A stretch of DNA of 64,000 nucleotides from Natrinema salsiterrestre. GTDB lineage: Archaea > Halobacteriota > Halobacteria > Halobacteriales > Natrialbaceae. The notes under the pieces are model-generated. The model ran no database searches. It was not told the origin of the DNA and was given only the letters and a program-made list of their open reading frames with translations. Of the stretch, positions 27,186 to 36,253 are shown one piece after another; the first letter of the stretch is position 1; every line of letters begins with the position of its first letter. The stretch is from contig NZ_JAMQOT010000012.1 of assembly GCF_029502005.1 (NCBI RefSeq), positions 43,199-107,198 of the forward strand. The letters are read 5' to 3'. The position numbers were made by a program, and so were the translations under genes.

Positions 27186-28970
27186 ATGAACCAGGACGAG
27201 ACATCCATCGGCGAGTGGCAATCCCTAGACGGTGACCCTGCGCGTGACAGGACAGGCGACCCAGACGTCGTCTTCGCGCACGTCAGCGACCTCCACGGAC
27301 AGCTCACGCCACGCTACCAGGTCTATTACGACAACCCAACGTCGAAACCAAACTTCGAGTTCAGAGACGACGACCGCGTCATCAAGCGCGGTGGCGGGGT
27401 TCCCCTGCTCGCGGCCAAACTGGACGAACTCCGGGAGGACGACGAGGTCTGTACCCTGATGAGTGGTGATACGTTCCACGGCTCCGCCGTGACCACCTAC
27501 ACCGATGGGCGGGCAATGCTCGAGCCCATCAACGAGCACGTCGCGCCCGACGTCTACATCCCCGGGAACTGGGATTACTCAAACGAGGCCGCCGAGGACG
27601 GCAACTTTGTGGAGCTAATGGACGCCCTCGACGCCATGGTCCTCGCGAACAACCTCTACGACTGGGAGACCGGCGATCGACTGTACGATGCGTACAGCGT
27701 CATCGAGGTCGGCGGACTCTCTGTGGGCGTCGTGGGGATGACGAACGTCTACGTCGACCGGATGGCTCCTTCGTTCTGGGAAGGGAAGTACCGCTTCGGG
27801 AAGCATCCCGCGCTCCTCGAAGAGTCCGCACAGGCCGCCCGCGATGACGGCGCGGATGTCGTAGTCGCAGTCACCGAAATCGGCCTACCGTGGATGGTCC
27901 AAGCGGCGAAAGACTGTGCGAGCGTGGACGTGATGTTCAGCGCGCACACCCACGAGTATACGTACGAACCAATCGTCGTCGAGGAGACCGAAACCGTGGT
28001 CGTCGAGTCCGGCATGGGCGAAGCGCTCGGCCGTGTCGACCTCCGAATTCGAAACGGGGAGATACAGTTCAGACACCACCTCTACTGCCTCACCGAGGAC
28101 GGCGAGTACACGCCGGACCCGGACGCCGATGCACAGGAAACCGTCGAGTCGGTGCGTGCACCGTTCTTCGAAGAAAATCCAGAATTCGAGCGTGGAGCCG
28201 GCACGCTCGAACGACCCCTGGATACGACCGTCGGGCAGACGGACACGCCGCTCTACCGGCAGTCGTTCCTCGAAAGCGCCTGGAACACGCTGTTCAATGA
28301 CGCACTGCAGGCACACTTCGACACCGACCTCGCCGTCTCACACGGGTTCCGTTACGGGACCGCTATCCCGCCCGGCGACATCACGCTCGGCGAACTGTAC
28401 ACGTTCTTCCCGATGGCGACGCCCGTTGCCCGCGGCGTCGCGTACGGCCAGCAACTCACGAGCCACATGGAGGAGTTCCTCGAGGACAACTTCACGCCGT
28501 ACCCCTACGACCAGGAGGACGGCCGCGTCCGAAATTTCTCCTCGAATGTCGAGGTGACCGTCGACCCGACCGCCAAGCGCGGCCGTCGACTCGTCGAGAT
28601 GCGTATCGACGGCGAGCTGGTCGACCCGGAGGAAACGTACTCGGTGGCGACGTTCCGCCGTCCTGGCGACCCAGAACGTGACCTCGGCAACTGCGGGTTC
28701 CCGTTCCAGGACGTCGAGGTCGACGACGGGACGATACCTGTCGACGTCATCGTCGAGTACCTCGAAGAGCACTCACCAGTTGACTACGAGGTGATGGGGC
28801 TGGTCGAGACTGCAGACGACGGCAGTCGGGCACAGAACACGCCCGCTGACGGGCCGTATCCGTTCATCCAACCGGGCGTCGACTACCGGGACGGAGAGGC
28901 CTACTGCGAGACGTCCATGATTCCCCGTGGGAACGCTTTCCCCGAAGAAGGACGTAATCGAACGCGCTAG
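27186..28970 (+). CDS. SoxB-like metallophosphoesterase / 5'-nucleotidase family
   Basis: 594 residues. Metallophosphoesterase motifs in order: HVSDLHGQ (residue 30), GDTFHGS (94), PGNWDYSNE (122), TEIGLPWM, and SAHTHEY (247); the C-terminal 5'-nucleotidase domain follows (TPLYRQSFLESAWNTL onward). The usual GNH(D/E) motif has Trp in place of the catalytic His, a change also met in SoxB-type thiosulfohydrolases rather than true nucleotidases. No signal peptide. Between a TauE/SafE gene and a rhodanese-MBL gene, so a role in sulfur-compound hydrolysis is likely but inferred. Confidence 0.8.
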   Translation: MNQDETSIGEWQSLDGDPARDRTGDPDVVFAHVSDLHGQLTPRYQVYYDNPTSKPNFEFRDDDRVIKRGGGVPLLAAKLDELREDDEVCTLMSGDTFHGSAVTTYTDGRAMLEPINEHVAPDVYIPGNWDYSNEAAEDGNFVELMDALDAMVLANNLYDWETGDRLYDAYSVIEVGGLSVGVVGMTNVYVDRMAPSFWEGKYRFGKHPALLEESAQAARDDGADVVVAVTEIGLPWMVQAAKDCASVDVMFSAHTHEYTYEPIVVEETETVVVESGMGEALGRVDLRIRNGEIQFRHHLYCLTEDGEYTPDPDADAQETVESVRAPFFEENPEFERGAGTLERPLDTTVGQTDTPLYRQSFLESAWNTLFNDALQAHFDTDLAVSHGFRYGTAIPPGDITLGELYTFFPMATPVARGVAYGQQLTSHMEEFLEDNFTPYPYDQEDGRVRNFSSNVEVTVDPTAKRGRRLVEMRIDGELVDPEETYSVATFRRPGDPERDLGNCGFPFQDVEVDDGTIPVDVIVEYLEEHSPVDYEVMGLVETADDGSRAQNTPADGPYPFIQPGVDYRDGEAYCETSMIPRGNAFPEEGRNRTR

Positions 28971-29033
28971 ATAGCGACGGTACACGCGACAGATCCAACG
29001 AACGGCAAACGGACATTATACAGGTGAGATACA

Positions 29034-30182
29034 ATGGTCAAGAACATTACCGCGGAACAACTCGCGGACAAGATCGACGCCGACGAACGGTTCACGCTCA
29101 TCGACACGCGCCCCGAAGACAGCTTCGAGGCCTGGCACGTGCGTGACGCAGAGAACGTTCCGTATGACCCTGACGAGGGGTTGAGCGAGGGCCAATTGAA
29201 CGAGGCGAACGCACTGATCGACGACCGGCCGGTCGTCGCCATCTGCGGGAAGGGCCTGACGTCGACGCCGTTCGCGTTCGACCTCGACGAGCAGGGCTAC
29301 GACGACGTCTCGGTCGTTACTGGCGGGATGGAGGAGTGGAGCAAACTCTACGAGGTCATCCCCATCGAGACGTCCAGCGACGACCTCGTTGTTCGGCAGG
29401 TCCAGCGCCGAGCGAAGGGCTGTCTCGGCTATATCGTCGGCTCGAAACAAGCAGAAGATGCTGTCGTGGTCGATGCGACCAGACAGACCGACCAGTTCAA
29501 AGTTGCTGCCCAGGACGCTGGGCTCTCCATAACACGCGTGCTCGATACACACGTCCACGCCGATCACATATCAGGCAGTCCGGCACTCGCCGACGAGGTC
29601 GGCGTGCCCTACCACCTCGGCGACGCAGCCAGCGAGCGCGGTGTCAAGTACGAATACGAACCGCTGTCAGATGGAGACGTCATCGAAGTCGGCGACATCG
29701 AGATCGAGGCGCTCCACACGCCAGGCCACACCTCGGAGATGATGAACTACCTCGTCGACAGTGAATTCCTGTTGACGGGTGATACACTGTTCGTCGACTC
29801 CGTGGGACGGACGGAACTCCAGTTCGGCGAGGACGATGCCTCGCGTGGAGCGGAACTGCTGTACGACTCGCTCCACGAGACGATCCTCGACCTCCCGGTC
29901 GACACCACGATTCTGCCGGGCCACCTCACCGTGACGAGCGACGGGCGCTACGAGAACGGCTCGCCGGGTGACCCCCTCCAAGCCCGGCTCGGCGACCTCC
30001 GGGAGGACCTCGACCTCCTCGGGCTCGACCGCGACGCGTTCGTCGAGCGGTTGAGCGATGACGCCCCGGGGAAGCCCCCGAACTACGAGACAGTTATCGC
30101 CATCAACACCGGCAAAGAGACCGTCGACGACGAGGGCGAGGCGACAGAACTCGAACTGGGGCCGAACAACTGTGCCGCATAG
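29034..30182 (+). CDS. Rhodanese - metallo-beta-lactamase fusion (persulfide dioxygenase-like)
   Basis: 382 residues. N-terminal rhodanese domain (residues 1-105) with active-site loop CGKGLTS. The metallo-beta-lactamase domain from about 125 has the metal motif THVHADHISG, then HTPGHTSEM, TGDTLFVDSVGR and LPGHL, as in persulfide dioxygenase/glyoxalase II-like proteins. This order (rhodanese first) is one of the known natural fusions. It would move sulfane sulfur and oxidise persulfide. 63 bases downstream of the SoxB-like gene on the same strand, so probably co-transcribed. Confidence 0.88.
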   Translation: MVKNITAEQLADKIDADERFTLIDTRPEDSFEAWHVRDAENVPYDPDEGLSEGQLNEANALIDDRPVVAICGKGLTSTPFAFDLDEQGYDDVSVVTGGMEEWSKLYEVIPIETSSDDLVVRQVQRRAKGCLGYIVGSKQAEDAVVVDATRQTDQFKVAAQDAGLSITRVLDTHVHADHISGSPALADEVGVPYHLGDAASERGVKYEYEPLSDGDVIEVGDIEIEALHTPGHTSEMMNYLVDSEFLLTGDTLFVDSVGRTELQFGEDDASRGAELLYDSLHETILDLPVDTTILPGHLTVTSDGRYENGSPGDPLQARLGDLREDLDLLGLDRDAFVERLSDDAPGKPPNYETVIAINTGKETVDDEGEATELELGPNNCAA

Positions 30183-31605
30183 AGAACAACGGTCGCTCTC
30201 GCGCCGCAGGCTCCTCCAACTGACTGGGGCAACCACCCTCGGAGCGCTCGCGGGTTGTGCCGGTCAGCTACCGGGCACCGACGATGGTGGGGGTCGTGAG
30301 GTGTCGCCCCGCCCGACAGTGACGGCCGAGCCAGATACATCCGTCAGCCTCGCTGCAGCGTCCGGAACCATTCGACCGTCCCCCGAGACGTCGACGACCA
30401 ACTAGACGTACAACGAGCAATTCCCGGGACCGGAGCTGCGCGTTCAAGAGGGTGACGTACTCAGCGTCGAACTGACCAACGATCTCCAAGAAGAGACGAC
30501 GATTCACTGGCACGGGGTTCCCGTTCCGAACCCGGTCGACGGCGTGCCGAACGTGACTCATGACCCGATCGCTTCCGGTGATACGTTCACCTACACATTC
30601 CGTGCTGAACCCGCCGGGACGTACTTCTATCACAGCCACGTCGGACTCCAACTCGACCATGGGCTGCTCGGTCCACTGATCATCGAAGAATCCGACCCAC
30701 ACGTCGAGTACGACCGCGAGTACGTCATCGTCGTCGACGATTACCTCCCTGAAGAGCCCCATCTTCCGTCGGACGGTGGGATGGGTGGCGGTGGTGGAAT
30801 GGGTGGGGGAGGCGGTATGATGGGTGACGTTCGGCCGCCATACGAGGGATTCCTGATCAACGGTCGACTGCCCGGTGACCCCCAGACGTTCGACGTAACT
30901 GAGGGCGAGCGGATCCGCTTCCGGTTCGTGAATGCTTCCAGTGCGACGGTCTTCGGGGTACGGATCGCAGGCCACGAAATGACGGTGACCCACGCCGATG
31001 GCCAACCCGTCGAACCCGTCGACGCAGATTCGTTCGTCTTCGGAGCCGGCGAGCGCTACGACGTCGTCGTCGAAGCGGCGAATCCGGGAAGATGGTGCGT
31101 TCAGGCAGACGCACTCGACGGGAACGAACCACCAGCTAGAGCCGTCGTTGAGTACGAATCCACAGGTGGTTCGGGCACCCCACAGCCCCCATTATCCTCG
31201 AGTACCCGATTGCAGTACGGCAACCTACGAGCACTCTCCCCACTCGACAATGTGAGCGGCGATCCCGACCGGACGTTCGACCTGACGCTCTCTCGCGGCA
31301 GGGGTGAGTACGTGTGGACGATTGACGGACAGGCCTATCCGGACGCCGATCCGCTAACTATTCGACCTGGAGAACACGTTCGGATTCGGATGACCAACCA
31401 GAGTCCAGTCGTCCATCCGATGCACCTTCACGGCCACTTCTTCCAGGTCGGTAACGCAGTCAAAGACACGGTCATCGTTCCGGGACATCGAGGGGAGGTG
31501 ACAATAGACTTCCACGCAGACAATCCCGGCCGGTGGTTGTTCCACTGTCACAATTTGTATCATCTCGATGCGGGCATGGCGCGTGTCGTGAAATACGTCG
31601 AGTAG
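30172..31605 (+). pseudogene. Multicopper oxidase interrupted by an amber codon
   Basis: GTG start overlapping the rhodanese gene end by 11 bases; Tat/lipobox-like signal (SLSRRRLLQLTGATTL...AGC). Codon 78 is TAG (30403-30405) where the homolog at 22849 has Trp (ETWLYKEQFPGPELRV against ETSTTN-stop-TYNEQFPGPELRV), a TGG-to-TAG change. All copper motifs downstream remain intact (TIHWHG, YHSHVG, HPMHLHGHFF, HCHNLYHLDAGM). So this is a recently inactivated or sequencing-affected gene. The inter-domain insertion is short (GGMGGGGGMGGGGGMMG). A truncated product restarting at an internal Met (30544) would lack part of domain 1. Confidence 0.8.
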
Positions 31606-31745
31606 CTCAGTAGCGAGTTTCGAGTCGAACAAAGGCTATTGTTGCTCGCATACTCGAATTCATGTTCGTCGCCTATTACGGGGACTGGAAGACATCCGCA
31701 TTTGATACAGGACTCATACTCGAACAGCTGCCACTGAGAAATCAA
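31560..31745 (-). other. Possible degraded zinc-ribbon ORF
   Basis: A 61-codon frame overlapping the oxidase 3' end reads MISQWQLFEYESCIKCG..., reminiscent of small haloarchaeal zinc-ribbon proteins, but the second CxxC is broken (CSTR). No start-site support. Weak. Confidence 0.2.
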
Positions 31746-31835
31746 TTGAACCTCGACGTACGCTCTTGATGTAGCGACGAAATGAAGATCAGTGCGTCAA
31801 CTATTATTGAGAGGTGGGGTGTTCACCCGTCGGTA

Positions 31836-32834
31836 CTACTCCTCCCGGGTTCCCGGCCACTGCCGCGCGTCCGCCTGAATTAATCCATGCATGGTTCGGC
31901 GTCGCTCTTTCTGCTCTTCGAGTACGTCGTCGAACTCCTCGTCTGACACCGTCGGGACACCCGCCTTGCGTAAGACGGCGAGGTCCGGCAGCGGTGGATG
32001 CTCGTCGGACTGCGTCGCGAACGCACTGACCGTGTCGAGGTAGCTCTGAACACTCGACCGTGCGTTTTCGAGAACCGAGTCACTGGGCCTCTTCGCCTCG
32101 GGCGTCGCTCGCTGCCAGAGGGTCAAAGCGTCGTCGAGACTGGCGACGCTCAACACGGCGGCGGCCTCGCGGTCGTCGGTGTAGAAGTAGTGTAGGATTG
32201 GGTAGGCTTTGTGGTTAGACGTTAGTTCGTTCAGCGCTGTGGTGATACTGTTGAGTGGGAGCGCGACGTCGTCGAACTCATCACCGTTCCAGGTAGTAGT
32301 GACGATCGATTCACCGTCCAGTCCGAGCCCGCTTACGTTCCGCGCGAACGTGCGTTTTTGCGTGACTGCGTCGAGGACGGAGAGGACGTAGGTGATGCTC
32401 AGCGTCACAAGCAACATCCCACTGGCGGTCATCAGCGCAGTCAGGATCTGCCAGAGGCCATCTCTGGGAGCGAAGTCACCGTTTCCCATCGTGAACAACG
32501 AATACCCCACGAAATAGAACCGCTCGGCCCAGGAGGTAGGGCCTGTGTCGATGGTGTCTCTCAGAGCGTTCTCGGCACTCGCGAAGACGAACATCCACCC
32601 GCCCCAGAGCAGGGCGATCCACATCCCAAGCCCAAGGGCGAGAACCACCGGGCCAGCGAGCGTCCGAATGCGGGGGCTGTAGGTTCCAACGCGTCGTAGC
32701 AGCTTCCAAGTCCCCTGCATCAGGCGTGCGGTAAGGGGTCCCGCACCGCCCTCAACCCAAAGGGTCGTCCACAGGAGGTCGATCGCGGCCACGATGAGCA
32801 GACTTACGCCCAAGCCGAAGTAGAGATAGTTCAC
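31836..32834 (-). CDS. Two-TM potassium-channel-like protein
   Basis: 332 residues. TM helices near residues 2-22, 57-82 and 130-152; pore helix and selectivity filter region (FTMGNGDFAP, near 114-123) correspond to the TVGYGD filter of K+ channels with Met-Gly-Asn-Gly-Asp instead. The C-terminal 170 residues are soluble, acidic and of unknown fold. A four-base overlap with the upstream DUF4396 remnant marks an operon. An N-terminal fragment of a paralog lies at 25566-25769. Confidence 0.8.
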   Translation of the reverse strand: MNYLYFGLGVSLLIVAAIDLLWTTLWVEGGAGPLTARLMQGTWKLLRRVGTYSPRIRTLAGPVVLALGLGMWIALLWGGWMFVFASAENALRDTIDTGPTSWAERFYFVGYSLFTMGNGDFAPRDGLWQILTALMTASGMLLVTLSITYVLSVLDAVTQKRTFARNVSGLGLDGESIVTTTWNGDEFDDVALPLNSITTALNELTSNHKAYPILHYFYTDDREAAAVLSVASLDDALTLWQRATPEAKRPSDSVLENARSSVQSYLDTVSAFATQSDEHPPLPDLAVLRKAGVPTVSDEEFDDVLEEQKERRRTMHGLIQADARQWPGTREE

Positions 32835-33264
32835 TGGTCTGTCGGTCTCCCCGAAGTCGGATCAAACTGTGCAGGGACAGGCAGCGAGTTCATCATCGAT
32901 GGTGGTGGCGACTGAACCATTCTTGTACGATAGGCTAGTTGGATGCTCTGTCTCATCTCGGCCGGATTGTTCATGCCTTCCTTGACGTCGAAGCGGACCA
33001 AAACGGCGTTGACCGAGAACGTGAAAACGAACCCAACTGATAGCGAGAACGCGAGTACTCCCCAGAACAGCAGATCGGAGATATGGGCCTGGCTAGCGAT
33101 CAGCAGATCCGTTCCAATAGCAGCGATCTCCATGATAGTGATGATCGGTGTCTCGCTGTAGAGGGCGGCGAGCATCGCCTCGCCGAAGCCGACGCCCTCC
33201 TGCATCAGCGGGCCGACTGTCAGGGCGTAGCCGAACAGATACGCAATCCTGATCGAATTCGGCG
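32831..33264 (-). pseudogene. DUF4396-type membrane protein, 5'-truncated
   Basis: The sequence IRIAYLFGYALTVGPLMQEGVGFGEAM...MEIAAIGTDLLIA matches the C-terminal half of DUF4396 proteins, which are about twice as long. An in-frame TAG (near 33265) and unrelated sequence precede it, so the first half is missing. An internal ATG at 33205 would allow a 124-residue product with two to three helices, overlapping the channel gene by four bases. Possibly still expressed. Confidence 0.6.
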
Positions 33265-33394
33265 GCTACGAACGATTCTGTTCCTGAAAAACGATTAGAG
33301 TGCCCTATACACGTTCTCGGACGTTCTCCTGCTCGGGTTCACACCCATCGCGATAACTCCTGAGGGACCCTACGACTAACCGAGGAGAAAAACA

Positions 33395-33715
33395 ATGACC
33401 AACTTCACCATCGGCCGCTGGCTGCTCGTGGCACTCGCGATCGTCGGACTCGCGTTCGCTGCACCCGTGGTCAGCGCACACGGCAACGACACAACTGCAG
33501 ACGACGTGCCCTCGGACAATGCCACCGCAGATGAATGGGCCACTTGGATGGAGGCGCAGATGACCGAACATATGGGTCCGGGTGCTGTCGAGTGGATGGA
33601 ATCGCACATGGGTGTGACCGTCGACGAGATGGCCCAGGACATGGCTGGCGAGGAATACCACAGCGGGGCTAACGACGACTACAACGGCGGGATGTACGGG
33701 CAGGGCCACTGCTGA
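33395..33715 (+). CDS. Small secreted Met/His-rich protein
   Basis: 106 residues. Sec-type signal peptide (about residues 1-28, ending VVSAHG), then an acidic helical part with repeated Met and His (EAQMTEHMGPGAVEWMESH) and a C-terminal GGMYGQGHC. The product would be outside the membrane. No family recognised, but Met/His/Cys placement suggests Cu(I) binding; inference. It opens the SHOCT-DUF302 cluster 58 bases upstream of the next gene. Confidence 0.65.
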   Translation: MTNFTIGRWLLVALAIVGLAFAAPVVSAHGNDTTADDVPSDNATADEWATWMEAQMTEHMGPGAVEWMESHMGVTVDEMAQDMAGEEYHSGANDDYNGGMYGQGHC

Positions 33716-33773
33716 CGGCCCTGACCGTTTTCGATCGCTTCAACCGAACACCACGATTCACCAACGCAAGATA

Positions 33774-34127
33774 ATGACGCAACTCACCACTCACATCGGA
33801 CGCACTGCTCGTCGACTCGCGATACTCTACGTCCCGCTGCTGGTCGCGGCGACTGGAACGGCTGCTGCCCACGGTAGTGGGAGCTACGGCGGCGGCATGA
33901 TGGGCGACGGCTGGGGCCTCTTCGGCGGAGCGATGGGGCTCTGGGGACTCCTCTGGATGGGGCTCCTCATCGTCGTCCCGCTCTACCTCGTCTATGCGCT
34001 CCTCAACCGAGGATCCGGTGGGAACGAAGAGCAGTCGCTGTCGGTTCTCCGCGAGCGCTACGCCCGCGGTGAGCTCTCGGACGACGAATTCGAGCGGCGG
34101 CGAAAACAGCTCGAACGTACCGGATGA
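33774..34127 (+). CDS. SHOCT-domain membrane protein with signal peptide
   Basis: 117 residues. Signal peptide (RRLAILYVPLLVAATGTAAAHG), Gly/Met loop (SYGGGMMGDGWGLFGG), one TM helix (about residues 60-82) and SHOCT tail (LRERYARGELSDDEFERR). After cleavage the Met-Gly part would face outside and SHOCT inside. It is the intact version of the frameshifted gene at 4436-4758. Likely in one operon with DUF302 and the next SHOCT gene. Function unknown. Confidence 0.78.
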   Translation: MTQLTTHIGRTARRLAILYVPLLVAATGTAAAHGSGSYGGGMMGDGWGLFGGAMGLWGLLWMGLLIVVPLYLVYALLNRGSGGNEEQSLSVLRERYARGELSDDEFERRRKQLERTG

Positions 34128-34222
34128 CCGGAACTGCTGCTGTTCCAACCGGTTCACCACACCCCCAACGCCCACCGTTGCGGCACCCAACCGTTAACCC
34201 CGTGGACGGGGTATGATATTCC

Positions 34223-34639
34223 ATGGAATACACAATACAGACTTCAGTCACCGGTGAGTTCGACGACGTCGTCGTCACGACGATTGCTGCGCTCGAAGAC
34301 GAAGGATTCGGCGTCCTCTGTGACATCAATATCCAGGCGACGCTCAAGGAGAAACTCGACGAAGAATTCCGTCAGTACCGCATTCTCGGTGCATGCAATC
34401 CACCTCTGGCATACGAGGGACTGACCGAAGAAATCGAACTCGGCGCACTCCTCCCGTGTAACGTCATCGTCTACGAAACCGATAACGACGAGGTCATGGT
34501 GAGTGCAGTTGATCCGCAACAGCTGGTCGGTATCGCGGACAACGATGCGCTCGATTCCATCGCGACCGAGGTCAACGAGCGGTTCGAACGCGTTCTCGCC
34601 AGTGTCGCGGACGAACTCGAGTCATCGACCGAGATCTGA
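34223..34639 (+). CDS. DUF302 protein
   Basis: 138 residues, soluble. Family pattern: EYTIQTSVTGEFDDVV at the start, GFGVLCDINIQATLKEKL, ILGACNPPLAYEGL, LLPCNVIVYE and VSAVDPQQLVGI. It has the two conserved cysteines (in GACNP and LLPCN) typical of this family. Flanked by two SHOCT membrane genes on the same strand. The paralog at 4851-5273 has an amber codon. DUF302 occurs with heme, thiosulfate and metal genes in other prokaryotes; role unknown. Confidence 0.85.
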   Translation: MEYTIQTSVTGEFDDVVVTTIAALEDEGFGVLCDINIQATLKEKLDEEFRQYRILGACNPPLAYEGLTEEIELGALLPCNVIVYETDNDEVMVSAVDPQQLVGIADNDALDSIATEVNERFERVLASVADELESSTEI

Positions 34640-34642
34640 ACC

Positions 34643-34996
34643 ATGACATCATCAAACCAACTCGACACCACAACCATCGTCCTCCTCATCCTCGGGGCGA
34701 TCATCGTCCTCCCCTTGCTCACGATGGGGATGGGATTCGGCGGGATGATGGGATACGGTGGAATGATGGATGGATACGGGACGACCAGCGGCTGGTGGCC
34801 ACTCGTCGGGATGCTCGTCCAGCTGGTCTTCCTCCTCCTCCTGCTCGGTGGAGGATATCTCGTCTTCCGTCGCGTGACGGCATCGCAGTCGTCGCGGAAT
34901 CCTGCAATGGAGGAGCTGCGTATGGCATACGCCCGCGGAGATCTCACCGAGGAAGAGTTCGAGGCGCGTCGGAACAGGCTCGAACGCTCGGAGTGA
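34643..34996 (+). CDS. SHOCT-domain membrane protein (Met-Gly loop)
   Basis: 117 residues, start three bases after the DUF302 stop. TM helix, Met/Gly loop (GFGGMMGYGGMMDGYG), second TM helix and SHOCT tail (RMAYARGDLTEEEFEARR). Counterpart of 5274-5630, with which it shares most residues. It ends the SHOCT-DUF302-SHOCT cluster. Confidence 0.78.
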   Translation: MTSSNQLDTTTIVLLILGAIIVLPLLTMGMGFGGMMGYGGMMDGYGTTSGWWPLVGMLVQLVFLLLLLGGGYLVFRRVTASQSSRNPAMEELRMAYARGDLTEEEFEARRNRLERSE

Positions 34997-35119
34997 CGGT
35001 CCGACCACCAACCTCCGGCGTTACTCACGTCCGCCTCCTTGGAATCCGAAATCTGTGACCCTCACAGCTTTCGGATGTGAATAGAAATGTGCTAAAAGCA
35101 CAATACCATACTAGGTACT

Positions 35120-35428
35120 ATGACAGAAGTTATCCTGTTCACGCAGGAGACCTGTGGAGCGTGCACAACGCAGCGAGAGAAAAACGAGGGCATCGAAGAT
35201 GCGTATCCGGATGTCGAGTTCCGAGAGGTCGACATTCAGACCGATCTGGAGACGGCCGAGGAGTACAGTGTCCGAAAGACGCCAACGACGCTTGTGTATG
35301 CGAACGGGGAGCGAACTGCCGAGTTCATCGGCATCGTCGACCGGGACGAACTGGACGCTGCCATCGAGAGCGCCGGCCAGCAATCGCCCGGACTCGCGAA
35401 CCGGCTCGCCAGCATCATCCGTGGATAA
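35120..35428 (+). CDS. Thioredoxin/glutaredoxin-like protein
   Basis: 102 residues; active site TCGACTT (Cys12-Gly-Ala-Cys15), then the cis-Pro loop KTPTTLVYANG, as in thioredoxin fold proteins. No signal peptide, so cytosolic. The downstream halocyanin-SHOCT gene starts 19 bases later on the same strand. It may keep exported or metal-carrying proteins reduced. Confidence 0.88.
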   Translation: MTEVILFTQETCGACTTQREKNEGIEDAYPDVEFREVDIQTDLETAEEYSVRKTPTTLVYANGERTAEFIGIVDRDELDAAIESAGQQSPGLANRLASIIRG

Positions 35429-35447
35429 CAGAAGCCAACCAGCTACA

Positions 35448-36176
35448 ATGACAGACTACAGTAGACGCCAGTTCCTGGGAGCGCTCGGTGCCGGCACAGT
35501 CGCGAGTGCGGGATTCACCCAACCAGTCGCCGCACAGGAGACGCCCGTCGTGAAGATGGGCAACAACTACTTCGACCCGATCGGGCTCCACGTCGAACCC
35601 GGCACGACCGTCCGCTTCGAGATAGCAGCCGGAGCCCACTCGGCGACAGCCTATCCGGACCGCGTTCCCGCCGACGGCACCGCCTTCGACAGCGGGACCA
35701 TCTCGCAGGGGAGCTTCGAGCACACGTTCGAGGCGCCCGGCACGTACGACTATTACTGTATCCCGCACAAGACGGTCGGCATGGTCGGTCGTATCGTCGT
35801 CGGTAGCCCTGGCGGCCCAGCTGAAGACAGCCCGATCCCAGACGGCGAGGTCCCCGACAGCGAGACGATAGTCCAGAACGGCGCCGTCGCTATCGGCTCG
35901 GACGTCGAGGGCAGCGGAAGTCCCGATGGCGGCATGATGGGCGGATCGAGGGGCGGGTGGGGCGGCGTCCCCTTCATCGGCGGGGCACTCGGAATGCTGG
36001 GACTGATCGGTGGACTCCTCTACTGGGCACTGGGTCGAGGTGACGCTCCTTCCCGGAGTAATACGTCTGCGATGGAAACCCTCCAACGCCGTTACGCACG
36101 AGGCGAGATCGACGAAGAAGAGTTCCAGCAGCGTCGTGAACGGTTGGAGGATAGGCAAGACGACCGATCTCTGTGA
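35448..36176 (+). CDS. Halocyanin-like blue-copper protein fused to SHOCT
   Basis: 242 residues. Tat signal (SRRQFLGALGAGTVASAG). Plastocyanin/halocyanin domain (about residues 30-125): type 1 copper ligands are the His in AGAHSATA and Cys, His and Met in YYCIPHKTVGM. A Gly/Met-rich linker (GGMMGGSRGGWGG), a TM helix (about 170-195) and a SHOCT tail (LQRRYARGEIDEEEFQQRR) follow. So a secreted copper domain is anchored by a membrane helix with SHOCT in the cytosol. Links blue-copper and SHOCT families directly. Confidence 0.85.
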   Translation: MTDYSRRQFLGALGAGTVASAGFTQPVAAQETPVVKMGNNYFDPIGLHVEPGTTVRFEIAAGAHSATAYPDRVPADGTAFDSGTISQGSFEHTFEAPGTYDYYCIPHKTVGMVGRIVVGSPGGPAEDSPIPDGEVPDSETIVQNGAVAIGSDVEGSGSPDGGMMGGSRGGWGGVPFIGGALGMLGLIGGLLYWALGRGDAPSRSNTSAMETLQRRYARGEIDEEEFQQRRERLEDRQDDRSL

Positions 36177-36253
36177 GGTGAGTCAACAAACTCCTTCGAG
36201 AGACGTCTGTAAATTCGTCCGTCTGCGGAGGTCGCCCTCTTTCGATTGCGTCG

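Noticed and set aside
30403..30405. TAG as pyrrolysine or programmed read-through codon
   Set aside because: UAG is the natural stop of several intact genes here (for example at 5630 and 31605) and the aligned residues are Trp and Gln, not a special residue.
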